Source: Mycobacterium marseillense
GTDB lineage: Bacteria > Actinomycetota > Actinomycetes > Mycobacteriales > Mycobacteriaceae
Length of the DNA: 64,000 bases
Assembly (NCBI RefSeq): GCF_010731675.1
Contig: NZ_AP022584.1
Location: 2,852,001 to 2,916,000 of the forward strand
Direction of reading: 5' to 3'
A program made the position numbers and the translations under genes. A model generated the notes under the pieces. It had not been told where the DNA came from and made no database searches. It saw only the letters and a program-made list of their open reading frames with translations. Shown here piece by piece: positions 1 to 8,949 of this stretch; within the stretch, counting starts at the first letter, position 1, and each line of letters begins with the position of its first letter.

Positions 1-3000
1 GCGCTGCCGGTGGGTCACCGCGCCGGCGATCAACACGCGGTCGCCGTCGGGCACCGATCCCAGCTTCTCGGCGGGCACCACCCCCATCGCGTCCAGGTCT
101 TCCCGCAGGAACTGCGTCGGGTAGCTGTCCGGGGAGATGCCGGTGGCCCACACGTCGGCGGCGGCCAGTTCCAGCTCACTCATCCCGGGCAACGCCGGCA
201 CGTGCGAGGACGAGCCCACCCCGGGCAAGCGGCCCGGCCGCTGGGTTGCCGCCGCCCCGGCCGCCCACAGCCCCTCGCGCCGGGACATGCCGAAGCAGGC
301 GAAAGCCCCGGCGGTGGCCAACGCCTCGGTCTGCGGCACGCTCAATTGCAGCCGCGACGTCACATCCAGCAGGGAACCGAACGGGCCGTGGGCTTTTCGC
401 TCCTCGACCAGTTGTTCGGCCAGGTCGTCGCCGATATGGCGGACCGCACCCAGACCGAGCCGGACCTCGGTTCCCGCGCGCTCCAAGGTGGCGTGCGCCA
501 GGCTGGCGTTGACGTCCGGGCCGTGCACCGTCACGCCGTGCCGGCGCGCATCGGCCACCAGCGACTGGGGCGAGTAGAAACCCATCGGCTGCGCGCGCAG
601 CAGCGCCGCGCAGAATGCCGCCGGGTGATGCAGCTTGAACCACGACGAGTAGAAGACCAGCGACGCGAAGCTCAGCGCGTGGCTTTCCGGAAAACCGAAA
701 TTGGCGAACGCCTCCAGCTTTTCGTAGGTGCGGTCGATCACCTCGTCGGAGGCACCGTGCAGCGTGCGCATGCCCTCGTAGAACCGGCCGCGCAGCCGTT
801 GCATCCGCTCGGTGGAACGCTTGGATCCCATGGCGCGGCGCAGTTGGTCGGCCTCGGCAGCGGAAAACCCGGCACAGTCGACCGCGAGCTGCATCAGCTG
901 CTCCTGAAAGAGCGGCACCCCCAACGTCTTTCGCAGCGCCGACTCCATGGACGGGTGGTCGTAGACCACCGGGTCCAGGCCGTTGCGCCGCCGGATGTAG
1001 GGGTGCACCGACCCGCCCTGGATGGGGCCGGGGCGGATCAGCGCGACCTCCACCACCAGGTCGTAGAACACCCGCGGCTTCAGCCGCGGCAGGGTGGCCA
1101 TCTGCGCGCGCGACTCCACCTGGAACACGCCGACGGAATCGGCGCGGGCCAGCATCTCGTACACCGCCGGCTCGGAGAGGTCCAGGCGGGCGAGGTCCAC
1201 CTCGATCCCCTTGTGCTCGGCCACCAGGTCGATGGCGTAGTGCAGCGCCGAGAGCATGCCCAGCCCGAGCAGGTCGAACTTCACCAACCCGATTGCCGCG
1301 CAGTCGTCTTTGTCCCATTGCAGGACGCTGCGGTTCTCCATCCGTGCCCACTCCACCGGGCACACGTCGGCGATCGGGCGATCGCAGATCACCATGCCGC
1401 CGGAGTGGATTCCCATGTGCCGCGGCAGGTTCCGGATCTGGTTCGCCAGGTCGATCACCGGCTCGGGGATGCCCTCGACATCCGGGGAGTCCGCCAGCCC
1501 GCTCCAGTGATTGATCTGCTTGCTCCACGCGTCCTGCTGACCCTGCGAGAAGCCCAGGGCGCGGGCCATGTCGCGCACCGCGATCTTGCCCCGGTAGGTG
1601 ATGACGTTGGCGACCTGGGCTGCGTAGTCCCGGCCGTATTTGTCGTAGACGTACTGGATGACCTTTTCGCGCTGATCGGACTCGATGTCCATGTCGATGT
1701 CGGGCGGCCCGTCGCGGGCCGGCGACAGGAAGCGCTCGAACAGCAACTCGTTGGCCACCGGATCGACGGCGGTGACGCCGAGGGCGTAGCAGACCGCGGA
1801 GTTGGCCGCCGATCCCCTGCCCTGGCACAGGATGTTGTTGTCCCGGCAGAACCGGGCGATGTCGTGCACCACCAGGAAATAGCCCGGAAACTGGAGCTGG
1901 GCAATGACTTTCAGCTCGTGCTCGATCTGGGCGTACGCGCGCGGTGCGCTCGGCCCGTAGCGGTCGCGCGCCCCGGCCATGGCCAGCTGCCGCAGCCAGC
2001 TGTCCTCGGTGTGCCCGTCGGGCACGTCGAACGGCGGCAGCTGGGGCGCGATGAGCGCCAGCCCGAACGCGCACTGCTCGCCCAGCTCGGCGGCCGCGGT
2101 CACCACGTCGGGGCCCCCAAAAGGCACCTGCGCGAACAGCCGGGCCATCTCCTCCCCGGAGCGCAGGTGCGAACCGCCCAGCGGGGCCAGCCACCCGGCG
2201 GCCGAATCCAACGACTCCCGGGCCCGGATGGCGCCCATCGCCATGGCCAGCCGGCGCCGCGACGGCCCCGCGAAATGCGCGCCGGTGGTGGCGACGGCGC
2301 CGACCCCGAAGCGCGGGGCCAGCGCGGCCAGCACCGCGTTGCGTTCGTCGTCGAGCGGTTGACCGTGATGGGTCAACTCGACGCTGACCCGCCCGGGGCC
2401 GAAGCGGTCCACCAGGTCGGCCAGCGCCCGCTCCGCCGCGTCCGGACCTCCGTCGGAAAGCGCTTGGCGCACATGGCCTTTACGGCACCCGGTCAGGATG
2501 TGCCAGTGCCCGCCGGCGGCCTCGGTCAGCGCGTCGAAATCGTAGCGGGGCTTGCCTTTCTCGCCTCCGGCCAAATGCGCCGCGGCCAGCTGCCGCGACA
2601 GCCGCCGGTATCCCTCGGGGCCGCGGGCCAGCACCAGCAGGTGCGGGCCGGCCGGATCTGGCCGCTCGGTGCGGGCCTCGCCGCCCAGCGACAGTTCGGC
2701 GCCGAACACGGTACGGATGTCGAGCTCGGCGGCCGCCTCGGCGAACCGCACCGCCCCGTACAGGCCGTCGTGATCGGTGAGCGCCAGGGCGCGCAGGTCC
2801 AGCCGGGCCGCCTCCTCGACCAGCTCCTCGGGCGTGCTCGCCCCGTCGAGGAAGCTGAACGCCGAATGCGCATGCAGTTCCGCGTAGGCGACGGACGAGC
2901 GGGACGCCCGGCCATCCCCCGGCGGCCGGTACGACGCGCGCTTGCGCGACAGGGGGGCGTCCTCGGGGAGCCCCGCCGGCTCACCGGCGCGGCGTGGCTT

Positions 3001-3057
3001 GCTGTCGAGCACCCGCTCCATTTCCGCCCAACTCGGCGGCCCGTTGAACCAGCCCAC
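1..3057 (-). CDS. dnaE2: Error-prone DNA polymerase DnaE2 (3' end outside window)
   Basis: C-family polymerase that, with ImuA' and ImuB, carries out SOS-induced translesion synthesis and mutagenesis. About 1,019 codons are present; the frame is still open at base 1, and the family is near 1,080 residues, so roughly the last 60 are missing. The N-terminal PHP domain begins with YAELHAHSAFSFLDG and continues to ALTDHDGLYGAVRFAEA. The palm motif PDIDMDIE lies at residues 452-459 and supplies the catalytic acids D453 and D455. The visible end, IAGAVTHRQR, is the start of the OB-fold region. The GTG at 3057 opens GWFNGPPSWAEMERVL, as in orthologues. Its upstream base is only 12 nt from a LexA box, leaving little room for a leader, so transcription may be leaderless or nearly so. 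Divergent from otsB2. Confidence 0.96.
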   Translation of the reverse strand, partial: MGWFNGPPSWAEMERVLDSKPRRAGEPAGLPEDAPLSRKRASYRPPGDGRASRSSVAYAELHAHSAFSFLDGASTPEELVEEAARLDLRALALTDHDGLYGAVRFAEAAAELDIRTVFGAELSLGGEARTERPDPAGPHLLVLARGPEGYRRLSRQLAAAHLAGGEKGKPRYDFDALTEAAGGHWHILTGCRKGHVRQALSDGGPDAAERALADLVDRFGPGRVSVELTHHGQPLDDERNAVLAALAPRFGVGAVATTGAHFAGPSRRRLAMAMGAIRARESLDSAAGWLAPLGGSHLRSGEEMARLFAQVPFGGPDVVTAAAELGEQCAFGLALIAPQLPPFDVPDGHTEDSWLRQLAMAGARDRYGPSAPRAYAQIEHELKVIAQLQFPGYFLVVHDIARFCRDNNILCQGRGSAANSAVCYALGVTAVDPVANELLFERFLSPARDGPPDIDMDIESDQREKVIQYVYDKYGRDYAAQVANVITYRGKIAVRDMARALGFSQGQQDAWSKQINHWSGLADSPDVEGIPEPVIDLANQIRNLPRHMGIHSGGMVICDRPIADVCPVEWARMENRSVLQWDKDDCAAIGLVKFDLLGLGMLSALHYAIDLVAEHKGIEVDLARLDLSEPAVYEMLARADSVGVFQVESRAQMATLPRLKPRVFYDLVVEVALIRPGPIQGGSVHPYIRRRNGLDPVVYDHPSMESALRKTLGVPLFQEQLMQLAVDCAGFSAAEADQLRRAMGSKRSTERMQRLRGRFYEGMRTLHGASDEVIDRTYEKLEAFANFGFPESHALSFASLVFYSSWFKLHHPAAFCAALLRAQPMGFYSPQSLVADARRHGVTVHGPDVNASLAHATLERAGTEVRLGLGAVRHIGDDLAEQLVEERKAHGPFGSLLDVTSRLQLSVPQTEALATAGAFACFGMSRREGLWAAGAAATQRPGRLPGVGSSSHVPALPGMSELELAAADVWATGISPDSYPTQFLREDLDAMGVVPAEKLGSVPDGDRVLIAGAVTHRQR

Positions 3058-3069
3058 ACCCGCAGTCTA

Positions 3070-3085
3070 TCGAAAGTATGTTCGA
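3070..3085 (-). promoter_or_regulatory. LexA (SOS) box of dnaE2
   Basis: Read on the minus strand the site is TCGAACATACTTTCGA, one mismatch from the mycobacterial LexA consensus TCGAAC-N4-GTTCGA. It lies 12 nt before the dnaE2 start, in the 55-bp divergent gap with otsB2. The same 16 bases recur upstream of imuA' at 20546-20561. Repression by LexA and induction by DNA damage follow from known biology of this regulon. Confidence 0.9.
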
Positions 3086-3112
3086 TAGTCGCCATCGTGA
3101 GAGGGTTGGCTC

Positions 3113-4264
3113 ATGCCGGTCATCATCGATCCGCGCCGCCATGACGCGGTGCTGTTCGACCTGGAAACCGACCTCGGCTCGTCGCTGGCCGCGCGGCTGC
3201 GCGGGGCCGGGGTGGGCGCCGCCGTCGTCTCGGAGGACGGCCCGCTGCCGGCAGCCGCGGGCCTGAACGTACGCCCGGGCCGCGCCGTCGTCGTCGCCGA
3301 GAAGACGGCCGGCATCGAGGCCGCCCGCGCCGCGGGATTCGCCTTGGTGATCGGCGTCGGGCCGGCCGAGGGCGCCGCCGCGCTGCATGACGCCGGGGCC
3401 GACGCCGTGGTCGGCGACCCTGGCGAGGTCGGCGTGCGTACCGGGGACCTCCGGATGTCGCAACTGCCGGATGCGTTGCAGGCCTTGGCCGATGGCCTGG
3501 CCGACCGGCGACCGGCCGTGTTCTTCGACTTCGACGGCACGCTGTCGGACATCGTCGACGACCCGGACGCCGCGCGGCCCGTCGCCGGGGCGACCGAGGC
3601 GCTGGAGAAGCTGGCCGCCCGCTGTCCGGTCGCGGTGCTGTCCGGACGCGATCTCGCCGACGTGGCTGAACGTGTTGGGGTACCGGGCATTTGGTATGCG
3701 GGCAGTCACGGTTTCGAGCTGACCGCGCCCGACGGGACACACCATCAGAACGACGCCGCGGCCGCGGCCATCCCGGTGCTGGAGCAGGCGGCGGCCCAGC
3801 TGCGCGACCAGCTCGGCGGAATCCCCGGAGTGGTGGTGGAGCACAAGCGATTCGGCGTCGCCGTGCACTACCGCAACGCCGAACGCGACCGCGTCGGTGA
3901 AGTGCTGGCCGCGGTACGCGCGGCGGGCCGCCGCGACGCGCTCCGGGTGACCACCGGCCGTGAGGTCATCGAGCTGCGCCCGGATCTGGACTGGGACAAG
4001 GGAAAAACGCTGCGCTGGGTGATCGATCACCTGCGCCAGGGCGGGTCGGGATCACTCACGCCGGTCTACCTCGGCGACGACATCACCGACGAGGACGCGT
4101 TCGACGCCGTGCGCGACGGAGATGTCCAAGGGGTGCCGATCCTGGTGCGGCACAGCGACGATGGCGATCGCGCCACCGCGGCGCTGTTCGCGCTGGACAG
4201 CCCCGCACGGGCCGCGGAGTTCACCGACCGGCTGGCAGACCTGCTCCCAGGTTCGCAGCGTTAG
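3113..4264 (+). CDS. otsB2: Trehalose-6-phosphate phosphatase OtsB2
   Basis: Cytosolic HAD-superfamily phosphatase that converts trehalose-6-phosphate to trehalose, the second step of the OtsA-OtsB pathway. 383 residues, against about 391 in M. tuberculosis. Motif I FFDFDGTLSD places the nucleophile at D139 and the acid/base at D141; SGRD is motif II; LGDDITDEDAF near residue 320 is motif IV. The first ~110 residues resemble a degenerate second HAD domain (LFDLETDL), as in mycobacterial OtsB2. The ATG at 3113 is preceded by a GAGAGG-like ribosome site. The stop overlaps that of the convergent dehydratase gene by 4 bp. Confidence 0.95.
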   Translation: MPVIIDPRRHDAVLFDLETDLGSSLAARLRGAGVGAAVVSEDGPLPAAAGLNVRPGRAVVVAEKTAGIEAARAAGFALVIGVGPAEGAAALHDAGADAVVGDPGEVGVRTGDLRMSQLPDALQALADGLADRRPAVFFDFDGTLSDIVDDPDAARPVAGATEALEKLAARCPVAVLSGRDLADVAERVGVPGIWYAGSHGFELTAPDGTHHQNDAAAAAIPVLEQAAAQLRDQLGGIPGVVVEHKRFGVAVHYRNAERDRVGEVLAAVRAAGRRDALRVTTGREVIELRPDLDWDKGKTLRWVIDHLRQGGSGSLTPVYLGDDITDEDAFDAVRDGDVQGVPILVRHSDDGDRATAALFALDSPARAAEFTDRLADLLPGSQR

Positions 4265-5136
4265 GCGTATTCCACCGCGCCGTCGTCGAGCACCACGCGG
4301 GCGGCCCCATCGTCGCCGTCGGCGGCAGAAGACGCCTCGGTGCGAAACACCGCCTTGCCCTCCCCGGTGCGCCAGATCAGCGTGGTCAGTGTCTCGCCGG
4401 GGAACACCGGCGAGGTGAACCGCGAGGCGATCGAGGTGATGTTGGCCGCGACGCCCCCGCCGAGCTCGGCCACCAGCGCGCGACCCGACACCCCGTAGGT
4501 GCACAGCCCGTGCAGGATCGGCTTGGGGAACCCGGCCAGCTCGCGGGCGAACCACGGGTCGCTGTGCAGCGGGTTGCGGTCACCGGAGAGCCGGTAGATC
4601 AGCGCCTGGTCTTCGCGGGTGGGCAGCGAGATCCGCGCGTCGGGCTCGCGGTCCGGGAACTCCGGCGCGACCGGCCGCTGACCCGGCATCCCCCCGAACC
4701 CGCCCTCGCCGCGGATGACCAGCGTGGTGAGCGTCTCGGCGATCAGCTGCCCGGAGTCCGGGTCGGTGCCCCGGCCGCGCAGCACCAGGATCGCGTTCTT
4801 GCCCTCGCCCTTGTCCTGGATGTCGGCGACCTCGGAAACCACCGAGAGCTTGCCCGCGGGCGGCAACGGGGCGTGCAGCCGGATGCTCTGCGATCCGTGT
4901 AACAGCATGGCCCAGTTGAACTTTCCGACCAGGCCCGCCGCGCCGAAGGCCGGACAGCAGATCACCGCGTAGGTGGGCAGCACCTGCTGGTCGATGTCGT
5001 GGCTGTTCTCGGTGGTGAACGCCAGGTCGTCGATCCCGGCGCCGACACCGAGCGCGTAGAGCAGCGTGTCCCGGTCGGTCCATTCGAAGGGCATGGGTTC
5101 GGTCACCGCGCCGACGGCACTCGGGTCAATCGCCAT
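4261..5136 (-). CDS. htdY: 3-hydroxyacyl-thioester dehydratase, MaoC double hot-dog (HtdY-like)
   Basis: (R)-specific hydratase/dehydratase acting on 3-hydroxyacyl-CoA or ACP thioesters; 291 residues, close to the ~290 of M. tuberculosis Rv3389c. The catalytic hydratase-2 motif is YRLSGDRNPLHSDPWFA in the second half, containing the Asp and His that activate water. The N-terminal half forms the non-catalytic hot-dog fold. The ATG at 5136 opens MAIDPSAVGAVTEP and has a strong AAGGAGG site; an in-frame ATG 63 bases upstream has none and was not used. Divergent from lpqD across 93 bp. It may serve lipid beta-oxidation or hydroxyacyl turnover; the substrate cannot be read from sequence. Confidence 0.9.
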   Translation of the reverse strand: MAIDPSAVGAVTEPMPFEWTDRDTLLYALGVGAGIDDLAFTTENSHDIDQQVLPTYAVICCPAFGAAGLVGKFNWAMLLHGSQSIRLHAPLPPAGKLSVVSEVADIQDKGEGKNAILVLRGRGTDPDSGQLIAETLTTLVIRGEGGFGGMPGQRPVAPEFPDREPDARISLPTREDQALIYRLSGDRNPLHSDPWFARELAGFPKPILHGLCTYGVSGRALVAELGGGVAANITSIASRFTSPVFPGETLTTLIWRTGEGKAVFRTEASSAADGDDGAARVVLDDGAVEYA

Positions 5137-5229
5137 CAGGGCCTCCTTTTCCAGAAATCGAGAGCTTTTCTGCACGTAACCATCGCAAACCCTTCCCACC
5201 GAAGCCGTCGGCAGGGCAGGCTATCTCCC

Positions 5230-5943
5230 ATGCCCAAGCGCAGCTTGTTCCGGAAGGCCTCAGTGGCGGTCGTCGCGCTCACCGCAACGGTAATGGTCGC
5301 CGGCTGCGGCGGCTCGCCGCAGGCCCGGTCGATCACGGTGACGTTCGTCCGGCATGCCCAGTCGGAGGCCAACGCCGCCGGCACCATCGACACCGACGTG
5401 CCGGGCCCGGGCCTGACCCCGGAGGGCAAGGGGCAGGCCGAGCAGATCGCGCACCAGCTCGGCCGCAAGGACTACGACGCCGTCTACGCGTCCACCATGG
5501 CCCGGGCGCAGCAAACCGCCGCGCCCCTGGCCGCCGAGCTCGGCAAGCAAACCGAGGTCCTGCCCGGCATCCAGGAGATCAACGCCGGCTGGTACAACGG
5601 CAAACCCGAGTCGATGGCGAAGTCGACCTACCTGGTGGCCCCCGCGAACTGGATCAAAGGCGACGTGTCCTACGCCATCCCCGGCTCGATCAGCGGCAAG
5701 GAGTTCAACGACCAGTTCACGGCGGCCGTCAACAAGATCTACAACAGCGGCCACCACAACCCGGTGGTGTTCTCGCACGCCAACGCGATCATGGTGTGGA
5801 CGCTGATGAACGTCCGCAATGGCAAAGACAGCCTGATGAACAGCCACCCGTTGCCCAACACCGGCCGCGTGGTGATCACCGGCAACCCGATGACCGGCTG
5901 GACGCTGGTCGACTGGGACGGGATTCGCGACTTCCACAGCTAG
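5230..5943 (+). CDS. lpqD: Lipoprotein LpqD, histidine phosphatase superfamily
   Basis: Exported lipoprotein of 237 residues. A positively charged start (MPKRSLFRK) and hydrophobic stretch lead to the lipobox VAGC with the acylated Cys at position 26. The mature part has the phosphoglycerate-mutase/histidine-phosphatase signature FVRHAQSEAN, with phospho-accepting His42, and the second conserved His in VVFSHANAIM. The fold predicts a phosphatase on the outer face of the membrane; the substrate is unknown. The ATG at 5230 was preferred over an earlier in-frame start because only it puts the signal peptide at the N-terminus. Followed after 63 bp by acrA1 in the same direction. Confidence 0.92.
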   Translation: MPKRSLFRKASVAVVALTATVMVAGCGGSPQARSITVTFVRHAQSEANAAGTIDTDVPGPGLTPEGKGQAEQIAHQLGRKDYDAVYASTMARAQQTAAPLAAELGKQTEVLPGIQEINAGWYNGKPESMAKSTYLVAPANWIKGDVSYAIPGSISGKEFNDQFTAAVNKIYNSGHHNPVVFSHANAIMVWTLMNVRNGKDSLMNSHPLPNTGRVVITGNPMTGWTLVDWDGIRDFHS

Positions 5944-6006
5944 CCCGCGGGCAGCCCTCGCGGACCGACAGTTGACGTGGGCGGCTGCCGACGCCACCAT
6001 GTCTTC

Positions 6007-8022
6007 ATGCGGTATGTCGTTACCGGCGGTACCGGGTTTATTGGTCGCCGAGTGGTGTCTCGTCTTCTGGAATCCCGGCCCGACGCACAGGTGTGGGTGC
6101 TGGTGCGACGGCCGTCGTTGGGCCGCTTCGAACGGCTCGCGGCGGGATGGGGTGAGCGGGTCAAACCGCTGGTCGCCGAGCTGCCGGAGCTGGTCCTGAG
6201 CGACGAGGTCCTCGCCGAGCTGGGCGAGATCGACCACGTGGTGCACTGCGCGGCGATCTACGACATCACCGCCGGCGAGCCCGAGCGAAGTGCCATGTAC
6301 GTCGCTAATGTCGAAGCCACCCGCGCGGTGATCGGCCTGGCGCAGCGCCTGGACGCGACCATGCACCACGTCTCGTCGATCGCGGTGGCCGGCGACTTCC
6401 GCGGCGAATACACCGAGGACGACTTCGACGTCGGCCAGCAACTGCCGACGCCCTATCACCAGACCAAGTTCGAGGCCGAACTGCTGGTGCGCTCGGCGCC
6501 CGGCCTGCGCTACCGCATCTACCGCCCGGCGGTGGTCGTGGGCGATTCGCGCACCGGCGAGATGGACAAGGTGGACGGGCCGTACTACTTCTTCGGCGTG
6601 CTGGCGAAGCTGGCCGTGCTGCCGTCGCTGACCCCGATGCTGCTGCCCGACACCGGCCGCACCAACGTCGTCCCGGTGGACTACGTGGTCGACGCGCTGG
6701 TCGCGCTGGCGCACGCCGACGGGCGCGACGGGCAGACGTTCCACCTGACCGCCGAGAAGACCATCGGCCTGCGCGGCATCTACCGCGGCGTGGCCAAGGC
6801 GGCCGGGCTGCCGCCGCTGCGCGGGTCGCTGCCCCGCTCGGTGGCCGCCCCGGTGCTGAGCGTGCGCGGCCGCGCCAGGGTGCTGCGCAACATGGCGGCC
6901 ACGCAGCTGGGTATCCCCGCCGAGGTGTTCGACCTCGTCGACCTGCCGACCACCTTCGTCGGCGAGAAGACCCGAAACATCCTGCAGGACAGCGGGATAC
7001 GGGTTCCGGAGTTCTCCGCGTACGCGCCCAAGCTGTGGCGGTACTGGGCGGAGCACCTCGACCCGGACCGCGCCCGCCGCGACGACCCGCACGGACCGTT
7101 GCAGGGCCGGCACGTCATCATCACCGGCGCGTCCAGCGGCATCGGCCGGGCGGCGGCCATCGCGATCGCCGAGCGCGGCGCCACCGTGTTCGCGCTGGCC
7201 CGCAACGGCGCCGCGCTGGACGCGCTGGTTGCCGAGATCCGCGCCAATGGCGGTGCCGCCCATGCCTTTACCTGTGATGTCACCGATTCCGCGTCGGTGG
7301 AGCACACCGTCAAAGACATCCTGGGGCGCTTCGACCACGTTGACTACCTGGTGAACAACGCCGGCCGGTCGATCCGCCGCTCGGTGGTCAACTCCACCGA
7401 CCGGCTGCACGACTACGAGCGGGTGATGGCGGTCAACTACTTCGGCGCGGTGCGGATGGTGCTGGCGCTGCTGCCGCATTGGCGCGAGCGGCGATTCGGC
7501 CACGTCGTCAACGTGTCGAGCGCCGGCGTGCAGGCACGGAACCCCAAATACAGCTCCTACCTACCGACCAAGGCCGCACTCGACGCGTTCTCCGACGTGG
7601 TCGGATCGGAGGTGCTGTCCGACCACATCACCTTCACCAACATCCACATGCCGCTGGTGCGCACCCCCATGATCGTGCCGTCGCACCGGCTCAACCCGGT
7701 CCCGGCGATCAGCCCCGAACGTGCGGCGGCGATGGTCGTGCGCGGTCTGGTGGACAAGCCGGCGCGCATCGACACCCCGCTGGGCACGCTCGCCGAGGCC
7801 GGAAATTACTTCGCCCCCAGGACTTCTCGGCGTATCCTGCACCAGCTCTATCTCGGCTACCCCGACTCGGCCGCGGCCCGCGGGCTGGCACCCGCCGCAC
7901 CACCGCCGCCGCCGACCGCGCGCCGCAAGCCCAACCGGCCGGTGCGCGCCGTCACCGGCGGCCTGCGCGCGCCCCGGGCAGTCAGGCGGGTGGTCCGCCT
8001 CGTTCCCGGCGTGCACTGGTGA
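6007..8022 (+). CDS. acrA1: Fatty acyl-CoA reductase AcrA1 (two fused dehydrogenase domains)
   Basis: 671-residue fusion of two Rossmann dehydrogenases. The N-terminal extended-SDR domain (about 1-370) starts with the NADP loop TGGTGFIGR and has YHQTK as its YxxxK active site. The C-terminal classical SDR (about 375-625) has TGASSGIG, the serine in VVNVSSAG, and YLPTK. This architecture is that of mycobacterial fatty acyl-CoA reductases, which make fatty aldehydes or alcohols for wax and ether lipids. A Pro/Arg-rich tail ends the protein. ATG 6007 begins directly at the nucleotide-binding strand. It runs tail to tail with cmaA1 with no spare base between the stop codons. Confidence 0.92.
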   Translation: MRYVVTGGTGFIGRRVVSRLLESRPDAQVWVLVRRPSLGRFERLAAGWGERVKPLVAELPELVLSDEVLAELGEIDHVVHCAAIYDITAGEPERSAMYVANVEATRAVIGLAQRLDATMHHVSSIAVAGDFRGEYTEDDFDVGQQLPTPYHQTKFEAELLVRSAPGLRYRIYRPAVVVGDSRTGEMDKVDGPYYFFGVLAKLAVLPSLTPMLLPDTGRTNVVPVDYVVDALVALAHADGRDGQTFHLTAEKTIGLRGIYRGVAKAAGLPPLRGSLPRSVAAPVLSVRGRARVLRNMAATQLGIPAEVFDLVDLPTTFVGEKTRNILQDSGIRVPEFSAYAPKLWRYWAEHLDPDRARRDDPHGPLQGRHVIITGASSGIGRAAAIAIAERGATVFALARNGAALDALVAEIRANGGAAHAFTCDVTDSASVEHTVKDILGRFDHVDYLVNNAGRSIRRSVVNSTDRLHDYERVMAVNYFGAVRMVLALLPHWRERRFGHVVNVSSAGVQARNPKYSSYLPTKAALDAFSDVVGSEVLSDHITFTNIHMPLVRTPMIVPSHRLNPVPAISPERAAAMVVRGLVDKPARIDTPLGTLAEAGNYFAPRTSRRILHQLYLGYPDSAAARGLAPAAPPPPPTARRKPNRPVRAVTGGLRAPRAVRRVVRLVPGVHW

Positions 8023-8913
8023 TCACTTCTGCAAGGTGAACTGGTTGACGTCGATGTATCCGATCCGGAACGCGTCGGCGCAACCGGTCAGGTACTTCAT
8101 GTACCGCTCGTAGACTTCCTCGGACTGCACCGCGATGGCCTCGTCCTTGTGGGCTTGCAGCGCGGCGGCCCAGATGTCGAGGGTCTTCGCGTAGTGCGGC
8201 TGCAGCGACTGCACCCGGCTCACCGTGAAGCCGTTGGCGGTGGCCCGCTCCTTTACCATCGGTATCGACGGCAGCCGCCCACCCGGGAAGATCTCGGTGA
8301 CAATGAATTTGATGAATCGAGCGAATTCGAACGACAGCGGCATGCCGCGTTCGGCCATCTCCTTAGGATGCAGCCCGGTGATGGTGTGCAGCAGCATGAC
8401 CCCGTCGTCGGGCAGCAGGTCATGCGCCAGGGTGAAGAACGCGTCGTAGCGCTCGTGCCCGAAGTGCTCGAAGGCGCCGATGCTGACGATGCGGTCGACC
8501 GGCTCGTCGAACTGCTCCCAGCCCTGCAGCAGGATCCGCGCGGAACGCGGGCTCTTCGATTGCGCGATCAGCCCCTCGACGTGCTCGACCTGGTTGCGGC
8601 TCAGCGTGAGGCCGACGACGTTGACGTCGTATTTTTCGACGGCGCGCATCATGGTCGCGCCCCAGCCGCAGCCGACGTCCAGCAAGGTCATGCCCGGCTG
8701 CAGCCCGAGTTTGCCCAGGGCGAGATCGATCTTGGCGATCTGCGCTTCTTCCAGCGACATGTCGTCGCGCTCGAAGTAGGCGCAGCTGTACGTCTGGGTG
8801 CGGTCGAGGAACAGCCGGAAGAAATCGTCCGACAGGTCGTAGTGGGCCTGCACATCGTCGAAGTGCGGCGTTAACTCAGTCCCCTCGGGGGGCTCCGACG
8901 TCGTGGGCATCAT
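8023..8913 (-). CDS. cmaA1: Cyclopropane mycolic acid synthase CmaA1
   Basis: SAM-dependent methyltransferase that introduces a cyclopropane into the meromycolate chain. 296 residues against 287 in M. tuberculosis, longer only at the N-terminus. It has HYDLSDDFF, the SAM loop LDVGCGWGA, the active-site CAYFERDDM, and EHFGHERYDAFF. Similarity to CmaA1 is nearly uninterrupted and closer than to other mycolate methyltransferases such as PcaA or MmaA. It acts in the cytosol on acyl-AcpM chains from FAS-II. The gene faces iunH across a 36-bp gap. Confidence 0.93.
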   Translation of the reverse strand: MMPTTSEPPEGTELTPHFDDVQAHYDLSDDFFRLFLDRTQTYSCAYFERDDMSLEEAQIAKIDLALGKLGLQPGMTLLDVGCGWGATMMRAVEKYDVNVVGLTLSRNQVEHVEGLIAQSKSPRSARILLQGWEQFDEPVDRIVSIGAFEHFGHERYDAFFTLAHDLLPDDGVMLLHTITGLHPKEMAERGMPLSFEFARFIKFIVTEIFPGGRLPSIPMVKERATANGFTVSRVQSLQPHYAKTLDIWAAALQAHKDEAIAVQSEEVYERYMKYLTGCADAFRIGYIDVNQFTLQK

Positions 8914-8949
8914 GTCAGCCTAATCGCCGAGGTGGCTATGTTGTAGACA

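Noticed and set aside
10..3144. Long plus-strand open frame of about 1,044 codons
   Set aside because: It is antisense to dnaE2 and comes from the GC-rich third codon positions; the translation is Arg/Gly/His-rich with no family signature.
5260..7503. 747-codon minus-strand frame across lpqD and acrA1
   Set aside because: Antisense shadow; both plus-strand genes have full motifs (lipobox, TGGTGFIGR, YxxxK).
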